Source of the DNA: Histomonas meleagridis
Lineage: Eukaryota; Parabasalia; Tritrichomonadida; Dientamoebidae
Assembly (NCBI GenBank): GCA_020186115.1
Contig: WSYJ01000186.1
Coordinates: 1 to 64,000 of the forward strand
Reading direction: 5' to 3'
Length of the DNA stretch: 64,000 bases
In this document: positions 9,698-19,567 of the stretch, in pieces
How the letters are laid out: each line of letters starts with the position of its first letter
How positions within the stretch are numbered: position 1 is the stretch's first letter
Position numbers and translations under genes: made by a program
The notes under the pieces: generated by a model
Database searches by the model: none
What the model was told of the DNA's origin: nothing
What the model saw: the letters and a program-made list of their open reading frames with translations, nothing else

Positions 9698-10696
9698 TTA
9701 AGCTATCCAATTTTTTGAAAAAGATTCACCACTCCTAACAACTCTAATATGTACATTTCTTGTAATATTCATTTTGCTCATGAACACAATTCCGATTACA
9801 ATACCAAATCCCATTGCCTTTTTAGGCTGATTTTTTCCGAACCATACATAAACAGAATCATTATCACATAAAATATAAGCATTTTCTTCAGAGCATGCAC
9901 TTAATCTTGATGCATTACCAGTTACAACTAAATGGAACTCGATTTTTGTTCCATCCATATCCACTTGATAAATTTCTTTTTTATTTCCTTCTTTTTCAAA
10001 AATAATTCCAGCTCTTTTTGGCGTAGAAATGATCGAAGAACTTAAGTAACGAATGAAATCCGAATCATCGACACCTTCATGAACAAGTTGTATTTGATCA
10101 TCTCGTCCAGTTGAAGCTCTAAATGCGCCGCATAATTCTGCTGCACGAATTTGAGAGTTATAAAGTGAGTTAGAACCAAGCCAAAGCATGAATGAATCAC
10201 GCGTACGAAGTAAAAGAACATCATCAGACATTAGATATGATGAACATGCTGGTACTTCGTCCCAATGTGGAACACGTGTTGTGTTCATTCGAAAAAGAGA
10301 TGAGTAACCGCGCTTAGTAACATACTCAAGACCTGGCGTGCGATGACAAACACCACCATAAGGAATGAATGTTTTAAGAAATTCTTCGCATTCGTATCCC
10401 TCATATTCATGATGAATAGATGCTGGCGGTGTTATGAGACTATGTAAAACTTGAATGAGTTCGTTTAATGGTGTTTCATCATCAGGATTGGAAAATGTAC
10501 CACACCAAAGATAGATTGTGTAAATTGATGATTGATTCATTTTATATTTAACATCGAGAATTAGATAAACAAATTGAGTTAAGAAAGTTCCTAAATTTGA
10601 AACATTAAGAACTTTGCCGTTTTCAATACGCCAAACATGTGTACCGCTCTTGTTTTGGGAAAGGGTATTTGAAAACAAAGAATAGCGTTCATCCAT
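9698..10696 (-). CDS. Gelsolin/severin-like actin-binding protein
   Basis: 332 residues, about the length of three-domain severin or fragmin. Domain 1 carries HVWRIENGKVL and YTIYLWCGTFSNPDDE, the gelsolin 'VWRIE...YLW.G' pattern. Domain 2 has FIPYGGVCHRTPG, LFRMNTTRV and DSFMLWLGSNS. Domain 3 has YQVDMDGTKIEFHLV and SVYVWFGKNQPKKA. Gelsolin-family proteins sever or cap actin filaments under calcium control. Whether the calcium sites are complete was not resolved. It ends 295 bp from the convergent LRR gene. Confidence 0.8.
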   Translation of the reverse strand: MDERYSLFSNTLSQNKSGTHVWRIENGKVLNVSNLGTFLTQFVYLILDVKYKMNQSSIYTIYLWCGTFSNPDDETPLNELIQVLHSLITPPASIHHEYEGYECEEFLKTFIPYGGVCHRTPGLEYVTKRGYSSLFRMNTTRVPHWDEVPACSSYLMSDDVLLLRTRDSFMLWLGSNSLYNSQIRAAELCGAFRASTGRDDQIQLVHEGVDDSDFIRYLSSSIISTPKRAGIIFEKEGNKKEIYQVDMDGTKIEFHLVVTGNASRLSACSEENAYILCDNDSVYVWFGKNQPKKAMGFGIVIGIVFMSKMNITRNVHIRVVRSGESFSKNWIA

Positions 10697-11133
10697 CTTT
10701 TAGAATTAGAACCTAGTTTCAATAGTTTATCTATCATACGTTAATTTGGGGTGTCCTTAAATTCTTCATGCTTGGATCAAATATATTTTTGTTTTTTTTA
10801 TCATCTTTAATCTATTCCAAAATTTCCTTCTTTTAGCGAAATGTGTTACATGACTTTTCGGATTTAAAGATAAAAAAGCATATATCTTGAACAAAATTAT
10901 CTGATAACTCACTACTAAAAAATTAACATAATCAAATATTTATTTCCACACTAAAAACTCGGTGTATAATTAAAATCATCAGAAGTGTAATTCATTTTAA
11001 AATTAATTTCAGCAATGCTTTTGTTAATTTGCAACTAAATCGCACCACCAACTCTAGCATTGATTTATTTTGACCAAGTGCATTCCATTAACTGTGACTT
11101 AGTCATTATTTTGCTGAAAAAAAATTCATATTT
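10697..11133. other. Intergenic, nothing recognised
   Basis: About 440 bp of AT-rich sequence between two minus-strand genes. No open frame, repeat or RNA was seen. Confidence 0.5.
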
Positions 11134-11619
11134 TTATAAATAAAAATTCTTCTGTGAATTACTGTCCTCATCTTCTTGCATCTCTGGAAGTGATTTTGAT
11201 CTCCTTATGAATACCTCTTGCTCTTCGCTACTCATTTCCATCCATTTTTCTCTAGCAACTTTTGATACATCATCAAACTGTGCGTGTGGATTCTCTGCTT
11301 GGACTGCTTCAAACATTTCATGAGCGAATAGAAGATATCCAAGATTTGAATCCGAATTTTTTTGTGCTTGTTGTTTTGATTGCTTAGGTGGCTTTGTATT
11401 TACTACCTGGAATTTCAATGCATAATTTAGTACATCAATTGGGTTATATTCAATATCAGCTGTTTCATTTTTGTGGTCGATTAAACATGGTTGAAAAGGA
11501 GAAAAAAACTCTGAATGATTAATTCTACTTACGGCATTTTTATCGTATGATAAACCATATTTAGGTGAATCCAAATCCATTGCAGAGAAATCAGCATCAG
11601 AAGGGTTCCACCTATACAT
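11134..11619 (-). CDS. HMG-box protein
   Basis: 161 residues. A single HMG box lies at about residues 92-148: GYLLFAHEMFEAVQAENP, then AQFDDVSKVAREKWMEMS and SEEQEVFIRRSK. This is the 'AYmLFa.e.R....ENP...f.disk..ge.Wk.ls.eEk' pattern. The N-terminal 75 residues are specific to this protein (WNPSD, SPKYGL, FQPCLID). HMG-box proteins bind and bend DNA in the nucleus; one box with a unique N-terminus suits a transcription or architectural factor. The box is well supported; the role is inferred. Confidence 0.75.
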   Translation of the reverse strand: MYRWNPSDADFSAMDLDSPKYGLSYDKNAVSRINHSEFFSPFQPCLIDHKNETADIEYNPIDVLNYALKFQVVNTKPPKQSKQQAQKNSDSNLGYLLFAHEMFEAVQAENPHAQFDDVSKVAREKWMEMSSEEQEVFIRRSKSLPEMQEDEDSNSQKNFYL

Positions 11620-11910
11620 AAAATTTCGAATTGTATACTAAACGATTATTTTGGATTCAAATAGAGAAAAAAATTTCTCACCAAATGTTTCTTCAAATCA
11701 TTTTACAAATGCAATTCTTTGGCATTATTACACGCACCGTACTGAAAATTAGTATAGTTCTTATAGAGATTATGAATTCAAATGCAGATCTTCTGATCTG
11801 ATGTATAACTAATTTTAGTATCATTTTCGTTGGAGTAATTCATATATTTTCTTCTCAGAAAGAACACATTAATAAAATTAATAATTTTTATTGAATGTTA
11901 ACAATTCATT

Positions 11911-13572
11911 TCAATAATCATCAAATTCACCAGACTGTATAGCGTATTGGTGCACAACTCTTGCGACGTCAGCAGCGTCAGGTTCACTTGCCAACACGGT
12001 CAAAATTTCGGGCAACTTATCCATAGTTTCCTTTCTTGTCAGCACGCTTCTAAACACACCTGCCGCGGAAGCTATCATTCCTTGTTTCAGTTCTGGGTCC
12101 GTGTCGAACTTGGACAATACGTCGTATGCCTTCATTGCGAAATAGAACTGTCCAGCGATGTAGCAATCGCTTGCTATGATATTCAGTAATGTTTTTGATT
12201 CTTCCGTTGATGTTGAATCCTTATATAAGTTCCATGCGAGTTCTGCTTTACCGTTCTTAATATAACATCTACACAACCAAGAAATGTAAAATATCTCTTT
12301 TGTATATTTCGGGCTCTTTACGAGTAAGAGATATCTTTCAGCTTCAGCCCATCTCGATAAAGCTGCAAGTGTCATGCCCTTATTATAATTAAACTCATCA
12401 CAATCGCCAACATATTCTTCAATTGTAGCTAACACTCGAAGTGTTTCATCATATTCATTATTAATGAACTTCGAACTTGCAAGCGCTTCTCGTCCTGGTA
12501 CAGTATCTTTGATCAAATCCATGTTACCCACTTCGGAAAATATTTCATTCGCTTCTTCAATTGGTCCAGTGTCTGAATTAAGTTGTCCAATTGCTAATAA
12601 TGTCGAAGCTTTAAGGACAGTCTCATTAAACTCAATGGGCGTATAATCTTTAAGCAAATTATACGCTTCAACTGCATTGTTCTCACGCATATATAAAATG
12701 GCTAAATTAAATCGGGCTTCAGTTAAAGATGGTACTAATTTGGGTAAAATTTCAAACCCATTTTCACCATCTTGAAAGATGCACATGTTATGTGTAACTA
12801 ATAAATCAACAAAATCATATGATGCAGAGGAAAATTTCTTGATTTGTAGTAATTGTGATTGGGCAATCTCAGAATCAAAGATCTTTAAATAGTCACAGGA
12901 TTTAAGGTTGAGGGCAACGGCTGAGTCGCTGTAGTCAGCGAGGTAAAGATCAACAGATTCATTGGATTCTTCATATTGATCAAGTTTGAATTGGCACATG
13001 GAAATGTATACGTTAAGGGCTAAGAAATCTGGATGCTGGAGTAAAAGACGTTGATATATTTCAATGGCATCTTGATAATTGGAACGCATGTAATGAATGG
13101 CTGCAAGTGAAAGTTGGTTTTCTAATGTGCCCATCAACTCAGAATGAGCTTGAAAAAGCTCTTCTTCGTTGTTGGTTTGATGAGCGATGTGAAAAATGAG
13201 ACGTGTTTTAAAATCACCATTTGTACCTTTTAAAGCCATTTCTCGAGCTTCATCAAAATCCCTATTGTAAAAATGACAGGATGCAATATTAAGGTTAAGT
13301 GAAGTGTCTTCTGGATTATCTTTTAATAATTTTTCATAAATTTCTATTGCCTCCGAATAATGTCCTTGATGGAACAAGCTATATCCATGCCACAATCCCA
13401 TTTCTTTTGTATATGGTTGCTTTAGATCATCTCTTAAAAATGTAATAAAGGTTGATGCTCCTTGATAATCACGATTTTCAATAAATTTTTGAATTGTATC
13501 ATTATCAGATTCAGGTTGAGCTTCTTTTTTCGTTTCTGAACTTCTGGTTTTCTTTTTTGCACCAACAATCAT
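11911..13572 (-). CDS. IFT56: Intraflagellar transport protein IFT56 (TTC26/DYF-13)
   Basis: 553 residues, the usual IFT56 length. Tetratricopeptide repeats run the length of the protein. Segments diagnostic for this family include LWHGYSLFHQGHYSEAIEIY, NQLSLAAIHYMRSNYQDAI, FLALNVYISMCQFKLDQY, DTVPGREALASSKF and FYISWLCRCYIKNGKAELAW. IFT56 is an IFT-B subunit needed to carry a subset of motility proteins into the flagellum, fitting a flagellated cell. It shares a 183-bp divergent promoter with prefoldin 6. GC content rises over the last ~200 bp. Confidence 0.92.
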   Translation of the reverse strand: MIVGAKKKTRSSETKKEAQPESDNDTIQKFIENRDYQGASTFITFLRDDLKQPYTKEMGLWHGYSLFHQGHYSEAIEIYEKLLKDNPEDTSLNLNIASCHFYNRDFDEAREMALKGTNGDFKTRLIFHIAHQTNNEEELFQAHSELMGTLENQLSLAAIHYMRSNYQDAIEIYQRLLLQHPDFLALNVYISMCQFKLDQYEESNESVDLYLADYSDSAVALNLKSCDYLKIFDSEIAQSQLLQIKKFSSASYDFVDLLVTHNMCIFQDGENGFEILPKLVPSLTEARFNLAILYMRENNAVEAYNLLKDYTPIEFNETVLKASTLLAIGQLNSDTGPIEEANEIFSEVGNMDLIKDTVPGREALASSKFINNEYDETLRVLATIEEYVGDCDEFNYNKGMTLAALSRWAEAERYLLLVKSPKYTKEIFYISWLCRCYIKNGKAELAWNLYKDSTSTEESKTLLNIIASDCYIAGQFYFAMKAYDVLSKFDTDPELKQGMIASAAGVFRSVLTRKETMDKLPEILTVLASEPDAADVARVVHQYAIQSGEFDDY

Positions 13573-13593
13573 TTCCGAAATAACGTTTTTATA

Positions 13594-13605
13594 TGAAAAG
13601 TGTCA
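13594..13605 (-). promoter_or_regulatory. Inr-like box for IFT56
   Basis: On the coding strand TGACACTTTTCA lies 22 bp upstream of the ATG, at the same distance as the box of the 6899 gene. It is an ACACTTTT variant of the trichomonad initiator. Confidence 0.45.
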
Positions 13606-13755
13606 ATTTCAACATCTTTTTTGACATGTTTACAAACCAAAGTTCGTAGGTTTGATATATTCTATCGGCGTTGATTTCAATTAAAATAATAATGCCAATT
13701 ATTTTTATGTTCTTTTATACTTGTCAAAAGCCAGACAAAAGTGGCCAGATTTGAG

Positions 13756-14103
13756 ATGCCTTTAGATCTCCGTGCACTCGAAGAAGCAGGAAAAAGTGTT
13801 GAAGAAGCTAAAGCAAATCTTCAGACACTCTTAGAACAATGCACTCAGCTCTTTGTTCAACAAAAAGAAAACGAAATCGTTCTTGAAGAATTCGAATTCT
13901 TAAATGAAACAGATGTCGTCATGAAACAAGTCGGCCCAACACTTATTACACAAGAATTGTCCGAAGCTAAGCAAAATGTTCAACAACGTCTTGAGTATAT
14001 CAAGGGCCAAATTAAAACAATCGAAACTAAGATCGAAGAAGGTCAAAAGCGTCTTCAAGAATGTCAGCAAAAGCTCAATCAAATGCAAAGCTCCATTCAG
14101 TAA
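13756..14103 (+). CDS. Prefoldin subunit 6 (beta-type)
   Basis: 115 residues from the ATG at 13756; the frame is open a little upstream but only through a GTG. Two long coiled-coil helices flank the short beta hairpin, with ENEIVLEEFEFL, VVMKQVGPTLITQEL and RLEYIKGQIK matching the prefoldin 6 signature (VxKxxGPVLxxQE). Prefoldin is a cytosolic hexamer that passes unfolded actin and tubulin to CCT. It is transcribed divergently from IFT56. Confidence 0.88.
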   Translation: MPLDLRALEEAGKSVEEAKANLQTLLEQCTQLFVQQKENEIVLEEFEFLNETDVVMKQVGPTLITQELSEAKQNVQQRLEYIKGQIKTIETKIEEGQKRLQECQQKLNQMQSSIQ

Positions 14104-14287
14104 AACTCATTAAATAATTTTTAATCAATATTGAAAACATATTTTTTTTCATTTTATATAATTTAAATAGATCTAAGGTCAATAAACAACATATATACAC
14201 TGTCCAGAACTAATTAATTGCTTAAAAAATATTTTAGGGCACCTCATAATTTGTTCGTTTTTTGATCCAAAATCTTTGATTTAAAAT

Positions 14288-16735
14288 ATGGATCCCAATG
14301 AAAAAAAAGATCCACAAATTTTGGAGCATCGTGGGATCCTAAGTTCATATAATCAATTTATCAGGAGGAAATCAGAAAATGCAGATATGAGGATTCCATC
14401 TGAATGGGATCCATCAACTGCTCAAGCATATCGTCTTTTAGTAGGACCAAACATAAAAAATTATATTCATGATAGTTCTACATCATATGAATCAAACGAA
14501 ACAGATAATTCTTCTATTCAACAGTCAACTCAAAAGAAACATTTAAAACCATTAGAAGTATCACGTCTTAAAAAAGACCTTGAACCTGTTAATGTTACTG
14601 AAAAGAATTTAGAAGCCTTACATTTTCCAAATGATTTACTTATTCAAGTTTTTCCACCTGATTCTACTAAAAAACTTAATACTATTGTTAAGCCAAAAAA
14701 GCGTTCATCACCACGAATTGTTAAACCCAATCCTCGTGGAAATTTTGGTTCATATTCTCGACTTACATCATTTCATTCATCGTCATTTGGTTCATTTGGA
14801 TCCTTTCAGATACCACCAGATGACATAACGCAACCAAGTGAAGCAACTTTATCGTCACCACAAAGCCCTAAATTATCATCTGATTCAGAAACAGATAAAC
14901 AAAAACAAGAATTAGAACAAAACAAAGTCGAAAACATTAAAACAATTGTTGAAGAACCACAAAATGATGACAAAAAAGAGACAATTCCAAAACGAACTGA
15001 TTTAAAGAAGTTACGTTCACTTGCGAATCTTCGGAAATATTTTTATGTTCTTCGATGTTGGGCTTCTTTTCAAATCAATGCACGTAATAAGTCAGCATTT
15101 GTTTTAGATGTACATCATTCGCGCATTGAGAAAATTGTCTTAACAAATTGGCGTTTATATTCAAAGCGCCAAATTAAAAAACGAAATTTTTTAACTAATT
15201 TTAATATTTTTTATTCGAATACAATTCAAAAAAAGTATTATGAAAAATGGAAAAAATTATCTGAAAAAGCAATAAATGATGCAGACATTATGACAAAAGC
15301 AATTAACTTTAATAATAGAAATGTCCAACTTTATTACATACGAATTTTTCATGAAATTTCACATTCAAAACGAATTTGTCGAATCGAAACTCAAAAAAAT
15401 TTTCGTTTTACACCAAATGGACCATTTCCTAAACTTAATGAATATTATACGATGAAACTAAACAATAACATTAAATCATTACATTTTTATTTTATTAAAA
15501 CAATTCCATTAATCTTAAACGAATGGAAATTAATAATCGAACGAACAAAACATGAAAATGAACAAATCGAAAAAGTATATTCAACAATTCAAAAACTTTA
15601 TTTTTATAAATGGATTAAATATTATCAAAAACATTTTCATCAACAACAAATGATTAACATACGAATGAAATCCAAAGAAATTCTTCACGCTAATTTCGAT
15701 AAAGAACGTGAAGAAAGTTCACAAATCGAAAAAATGCTTATGATACAATTATTACGAGATCGAAATATGTTCAACAGTAAAATACATCAATTCGATCGAT
15801 TATCACAAAATCATAGTGAAGCAGTATTACGTCGTGATGAAATGCGAAGTAACATAAACAAAGCAATGAATGAATTCTTTATTCAACAAGAGAAAACATT
15901 TTTACCTATTTATTATTCACAATCGATAAAAATATCGAATAAATCATCTGAATTACGATTGAAACTTGCTGATGGATTTTTATATCATCTACAAAGAGCA
16001 GTCCGAAGTTATAACAATGAAATTCTTACGCGTGAATATTGTTATTCATTTCGTGTACTTTCAGATCCGATTGTTACGAAAGCTGTTGGATATTTCCATG
16101 AGAAAAATAGTATCAAAAATTTAATATCTATTGCTAATACCCAACGAAAGAACTTAAGAACGATTGTCGAATGTGTTAAGTTATATCATCAATTTGTTGG
16201 TTGGAATTATTGGAAGAAATTTATGAAAATTAAAACAAAAGAAATAACGGTCGGGTTAATGGAGAAAATTAGAAGAAGAAATTTGATAATGAAAAGATTC
16301 CCTTATTTCGATTGCCCCGAAATATTAAACGTAAGGCCGCCAAGGCCTTTGAAAGAAATAAGAATTAAATTCGCGGAATTACCAAAAGTTTCCTTGCAAA
16401 GAAAATTGGAAAAAGAAAAAGAACATCATCTGAAGGTGAAACAAATGTTAATCGAAAGAAGAATTTTAAGAGAATTCTTTAGAGCCTTCGCTTCGTACGT
16501 ACAAATACAAAACGCAATAAGAGAAGTGATGATTTTGATGAGAAAAAGACAAAAATATCGAAAACTAAAAATTGCGTTTAATGCGTTGAAGGTGAACGCA
16601 TTCGATAGTTTCGTCGAAGTGGGAAAAACAAAAATTGAAATAGAATTGGACGAGGACATAAGAGCGTGGTTCAAGCACTTCTTTAAAGATAGAATGAAAC
16701 TTGCAAGAATTAGCGAAGAAATTCCTTTTTCGTAG
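14288..16735 (+). CDS. Large Trp-repeat (Sfi1-like) protein
   Basis: 815 residues. The first ~240 are low-complexity and charged, with Ser-rich stretches. From about residue 245 on, helices carry regularly spaced Trp/Phe/Tyr with Lys/Arg, such as YFYVLRCWASFQ, IVLTNWRLYSKRQIKKR, KYYEKWKKLS, LNEWKLIIERT, YFYKWIKYYQKH and NYWKKFMKI. This resembles centrin-binding Sfi1 repeats, which build basal-body and spindle-pole filaments. The spacing is less regular than in textbook Sfi1, so an unrelated coiled-coil protein remains possible. The last ~450 bp are less AT-rich. Confidence 0.5.
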   Translation: MDPNEKKDPQILEHRGILSSYNQFIRRKSENADMRIPSEWDPSTAQAYRLLVGPNIKNYIHDSSTSYESNETDNSSIQQSTQKKHLKPLEVSRLKKDLEPVNVTEKNLEALHFPNDLLIQVFPPDSTKKLNTIVKPKKRSSPRIVKPNPRGNFGSYSRLTSFHSSSFGSFGSFQIPPDDITQPSEATLSSPQSPKLSSDSETDKQKQELEQNKVENIKTIVEEPQNDDKKETIPKRTDLKKLRSLANLRKYFYVLRCWASFQINARNKSAFVLDVHHSRIEKIVLTNWRLYSKRQIKKRNFLTNFNIFYSNTIQKKYYEKWKKLSEKAINDADIMTKAINFNNRNVQLYYIRIFHEISHSKRICRIETQKNFRFTPNGPFPKLNEYYTMKLNNNIKSLHFYFIKTIPLILNEWKLIIERTKHENEQIEKVYSTIQKLYFYKWIKYYQKHFHQQQMINIRMKSKEILHANFDKEREESSQIEKMLMIQLLRDRNMFNSKIHQFDRLSQNHSEAVLRRDEMRSNINKAMNEFFIQQEKTFLPIYYSQSIKISNKSSELRLKLADGFLYHLQRAVRSYNNEILTREYCYSFRVLSDPIVTKAVGYFHEKNSIKNLISIANTQRKNLRTIVECVKLYHQFVGWNYWKKFMKIKTKEITVGLMEKIRRRNLIMKRFPYFDCPEILNVRPPRPLKEIRIKFAELPKVSLQRKLEKEKEHHLKVKQMLIERRILREFFRAFASYVQIQNAIREVMILMRKRQKYRKLKIAFNALKVNAFDSFVEVGKTKIEIELDEDIRAWFKHFFKDRMKLARISEEIPFS

Positions 16736-17339
16736 AGAGGTGCTTCAAACTGGTTTGTTTATTTAATTGTTTTTAGTAAAACTTAAAATCGTTGTTTTAT
16801 AAATAATGTAAATAAATTTTGTAAAAATCGAAATTCTAAAATTTGGTTATATATAGTCAAATTTAAATGGTATTTTAATCAAAAAATATATTATCCTAAA
16901 TTGAGTCTTTTGCCTAATGCTACCAATAAGTAAAAAAAAAAGAAAAGAAATAATTTTCTTTGAAATGTCACCTCACCTTATTTTAAAACTAAAATATCTT
17001 TTTTAACAACCTTGATATTTACTTTGAATTCCATGAAGAGGTTTGTTATTCTAAAGGATTTTCAAAAAAGTGAAACAGATCGAAATCTCAAAATTCATCA
17101 GTCAAATTTGCCAAAAAATGTATATCTGTACTCACCAGAAGTTGTTTATATAATATAAATTTCAACAAAAAACAATAGAGGAATTTAGATAAAGCATCTT
17201 TTCACAGTTGTAAAAAATTTATTGTTTTCTGAACTTTATTATGATTTTTGAATAGTGTACTCAAAAATTGAATATGCTTCAGAATTTATTTGGAAAAATA
17301 AAAAATTAAAATGAAAAGAACTTGCCTAACTCTTAGGAT
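16736..17339. other. Intergenic, nothing recognised
   Basis: About 600 bp of AT-rich DNA between convergent genes. No frame, repeat or RNA gene could be supported. Confidence 0.5.
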
Positions 17340-17876
17340 TTACTGAGAGAGATCAGACATGGTCAGAATGACACTAATAAATGAAAGAAGTGAGGCTCCT
17401 ACAAATGACATCCCTATCATGAAATAATATTTTTCATTTGTTAATTTCTTTAAACAAACAGCTTGATCAATGCATTCTCCTTTGGGACAACACTTTCCAA
17501 TGATTTCTAAAGCTCTTTTAAGAGCTTCATATTTCGGGTCAATAAAAATTCCATTTACTGTTCGAATAACAAAATCTTTATTTGTAAGAAAAACTACTGC
17601 ATTAAAAGTCATAAATGCAAATAATATTGCAAAAATTATTAAGAGATAAAATTTCCCTGTGGAATTATTAACAATCGAAGAAACTATTGATATAAGATAA
17701 ATTATGAATATGAGAATTGTCATGGGTATAAGTATATAAAATAATAATGAAAATTTTTGGTATAAATCATGTTCAACAATTGCAAAAAGTATAAGCATTT
17801 TAATTCCGATGATAAACCAAAATAATTGTACTACTAATAAATAATATGATGTTTTAATACACGAAATAGTGCCCAT
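17340..17876 (-). CDS. Tetraspanin-like four-TM protein
   Basis: 178 residues with four hydrophobic helices at about 10-32, 43-67, 75-97 and 150-172. The loop between helices 3 and 4 is about 50 residues and contains CCPKGEC...VC. That CC pair plus two more Cys recalls the CCG and disulfide pattern of the large extracellular loop of tetraspanins, though Gly is replaced by Pro. Tetraspanins organise membrane microdomains and vesicles. The loop is short for the family, so the call is moderate. Confidence 0.6.
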   Translation of the reverse strand: MGTISCIKTSYYLLVVQLFWFIIGIKMLILFAIVEHDLYQKFSLLFYILIPMTILIFIIYLISIVSSIVNNSTGKFYLLIIFAILFAFMTFNAVVFLTNKDFVIRTVNGIFIDPKYEALKRALEIIGKCCPKGECIDQAVCLKKLTNEKYYFMIGMSFVGASLLSFISVILTMSDLSQ

Positions 17877-18617
17877 TCTAAAAATTAGGTATTTTGTATG
17901 TATAAATATGATTACAGTTTTTTCATCAAATTGTTGAACTTGGAAATCCTTTCAAATCTTATTTTATAATATTTTTAACCAATAATTTATGCCTTCCCAA
18001 TACAAAATTCAAATAATAAAAGACCTGCCACAAAACTAAAATTTCCCTTAGAATTATATTAACTTTTCATCACATATAATTGAATAAAACCTCCTACTTA
18101 ATAAAAACATTTGGTTGTTTTGAAACCTTGTTTAAACAAAAAATCTTTCCAACGATTTATATAGTTCTAAACCTTGATCAACAAAAATGATAAATTTTGT
18201 AGATTTTTTTTATTATTAAAATATAATGATAACACTATAGGAAAACATTTTTTATAAGTCCAACCAAATAAAAAACTAATTATCAAAAAAGAAGAAGAAT
18301 TCACCCAAGTTAATTTTAATAAACTCTGTATGTACTTCAAACTCGAATATCTAATCATTCATATACGCTCTAGCATAACTCATGTACCTAAGCCAAATGT
18401 TTCTAAATATATTTTAAAATAAATCCATATAACTCATTCAGGAATTTTTATAATTACTTTTACTCATTCCGAAAATAACTGCATAACATTTAATTCAAAA
18501 TAAACACTTCCTTTTCCAAACGTCAGAGAAAGTCAATGAAAAACATTCACTTACAGCAACAAATCTCAATCCACACTCGAAAACAACAAAATAAATATTT
18601 TTAAATTTCCCTAATAC
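17877..18617. other. Intergenic, nothing recognised before the minisatellite
   Basis: AT-rich DNA with only short chance frames. Toward its right end, single copies of the CTCACT and GAAACAA words of the neighbouring repeat appear. Confidence 0.5.
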
Positions 18618-19510
18618 ACTCACTACGAAACAAATTGAAATCATTTCATTTCTCACTCCGAAACAATTTGAAATAACATCATTTCTCACTCCGAAACAAT
18701 TTGAAATAACATCATTTCTCACTCAGAAACAATTTGTAATGATATTATTTCTCACTCCTAAACAAACAAACAATTTGATATGAATTCATTTCTCACTCAG
18801 AAACAATTTGTAATGATATTATTTCTCACTCCTAAACAAACAAACAATTTGATATGAATTCATTTCTCACTCAGAAACAATTTGTAATGATATCATTTCT
18901 CACTCCTAAGCAAACAAACAATTTGATATGAATTCATTTCTCACTCAGAAACAATTTGTAATGATATTATTTCTCACTCCTAAGCAAACAAACAATTTGA
19001 TATGAATTCATTTCTCACTCAGAAACACTTTGTAATGATATCATTTCTCGCTCCTAAGCAAACAAACAATTTGATATGAATTCATTTCTCGCTCAGAAAC
19101 ACTTTGTAATGATATCATTTCTCGCTCCTAAGCAAACAAACAATTTGATATGAATTCATTTCTCGCTCAGAAACACTTTGTAATGATATCATTTCTCGCT
19201 CCTAAGCAAACAAACAATTTGATATAAATTCATTTCTCACTCAGAAACAATTTGTAATGATATTATTTCTCACTCCTAAGCAAACAAACAATTTGATATG
19301 AATTCATTTCTCACTCAGAAACACTTTGTAATGATATCATTTCTCGCTCCTAAGCAAACAAACAATTTGATATGAATTCATTTCTCACTCAGAAACACTT
19401 TGTAATGATATCATTTCTCGCTCCTAAGCAAACAAACAATTTGATATGAATTCATTTCTCGCTCAGAAACACTTTGTAATGATATCACTTCTCGCTCCTA
19501 AGCAAACAAA
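18618..19510. repeat. Minisatellite: 32-bp units grading into a 74-bp higher-order unit
   Basis: The left part has tandem ~32-bp units around CATTTCTCACTCCGAAACAA. From about 18708 the array becomes a 74-bp compound unit. Its EcoRI-like GAATTC word falls at 18782, 18856, 18930, 19004, 19078, 19152, (mutated at 19226), 19300, 19374 and 19448, exactly 74 apart. Each compound unit contains two diverged halves of the short unit, one ending in the extra CAAACAAACAATTTG. The block ends about 55 bp beyond the stop codon of the SPX transporter gene. Confidence 0.92.
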
Positions 19511-19567
19511 TAATTTCATTTTCGCTCTCACTCAATGTCATATTTCATAGTTATTATTTATTTAGCT

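Noticed and set aside
18495-18722. Minus-strand frame with repeated RNDVISNCFGV
   Set aside because: It merely translates the minisatellite units; no gene-like flanks.
18618-19510. CRISPR-like array
   Set aside because: The intervening segments are themselves repeats, the unit is a 74-bp tandem repeat, and the organism is eukaryotic.
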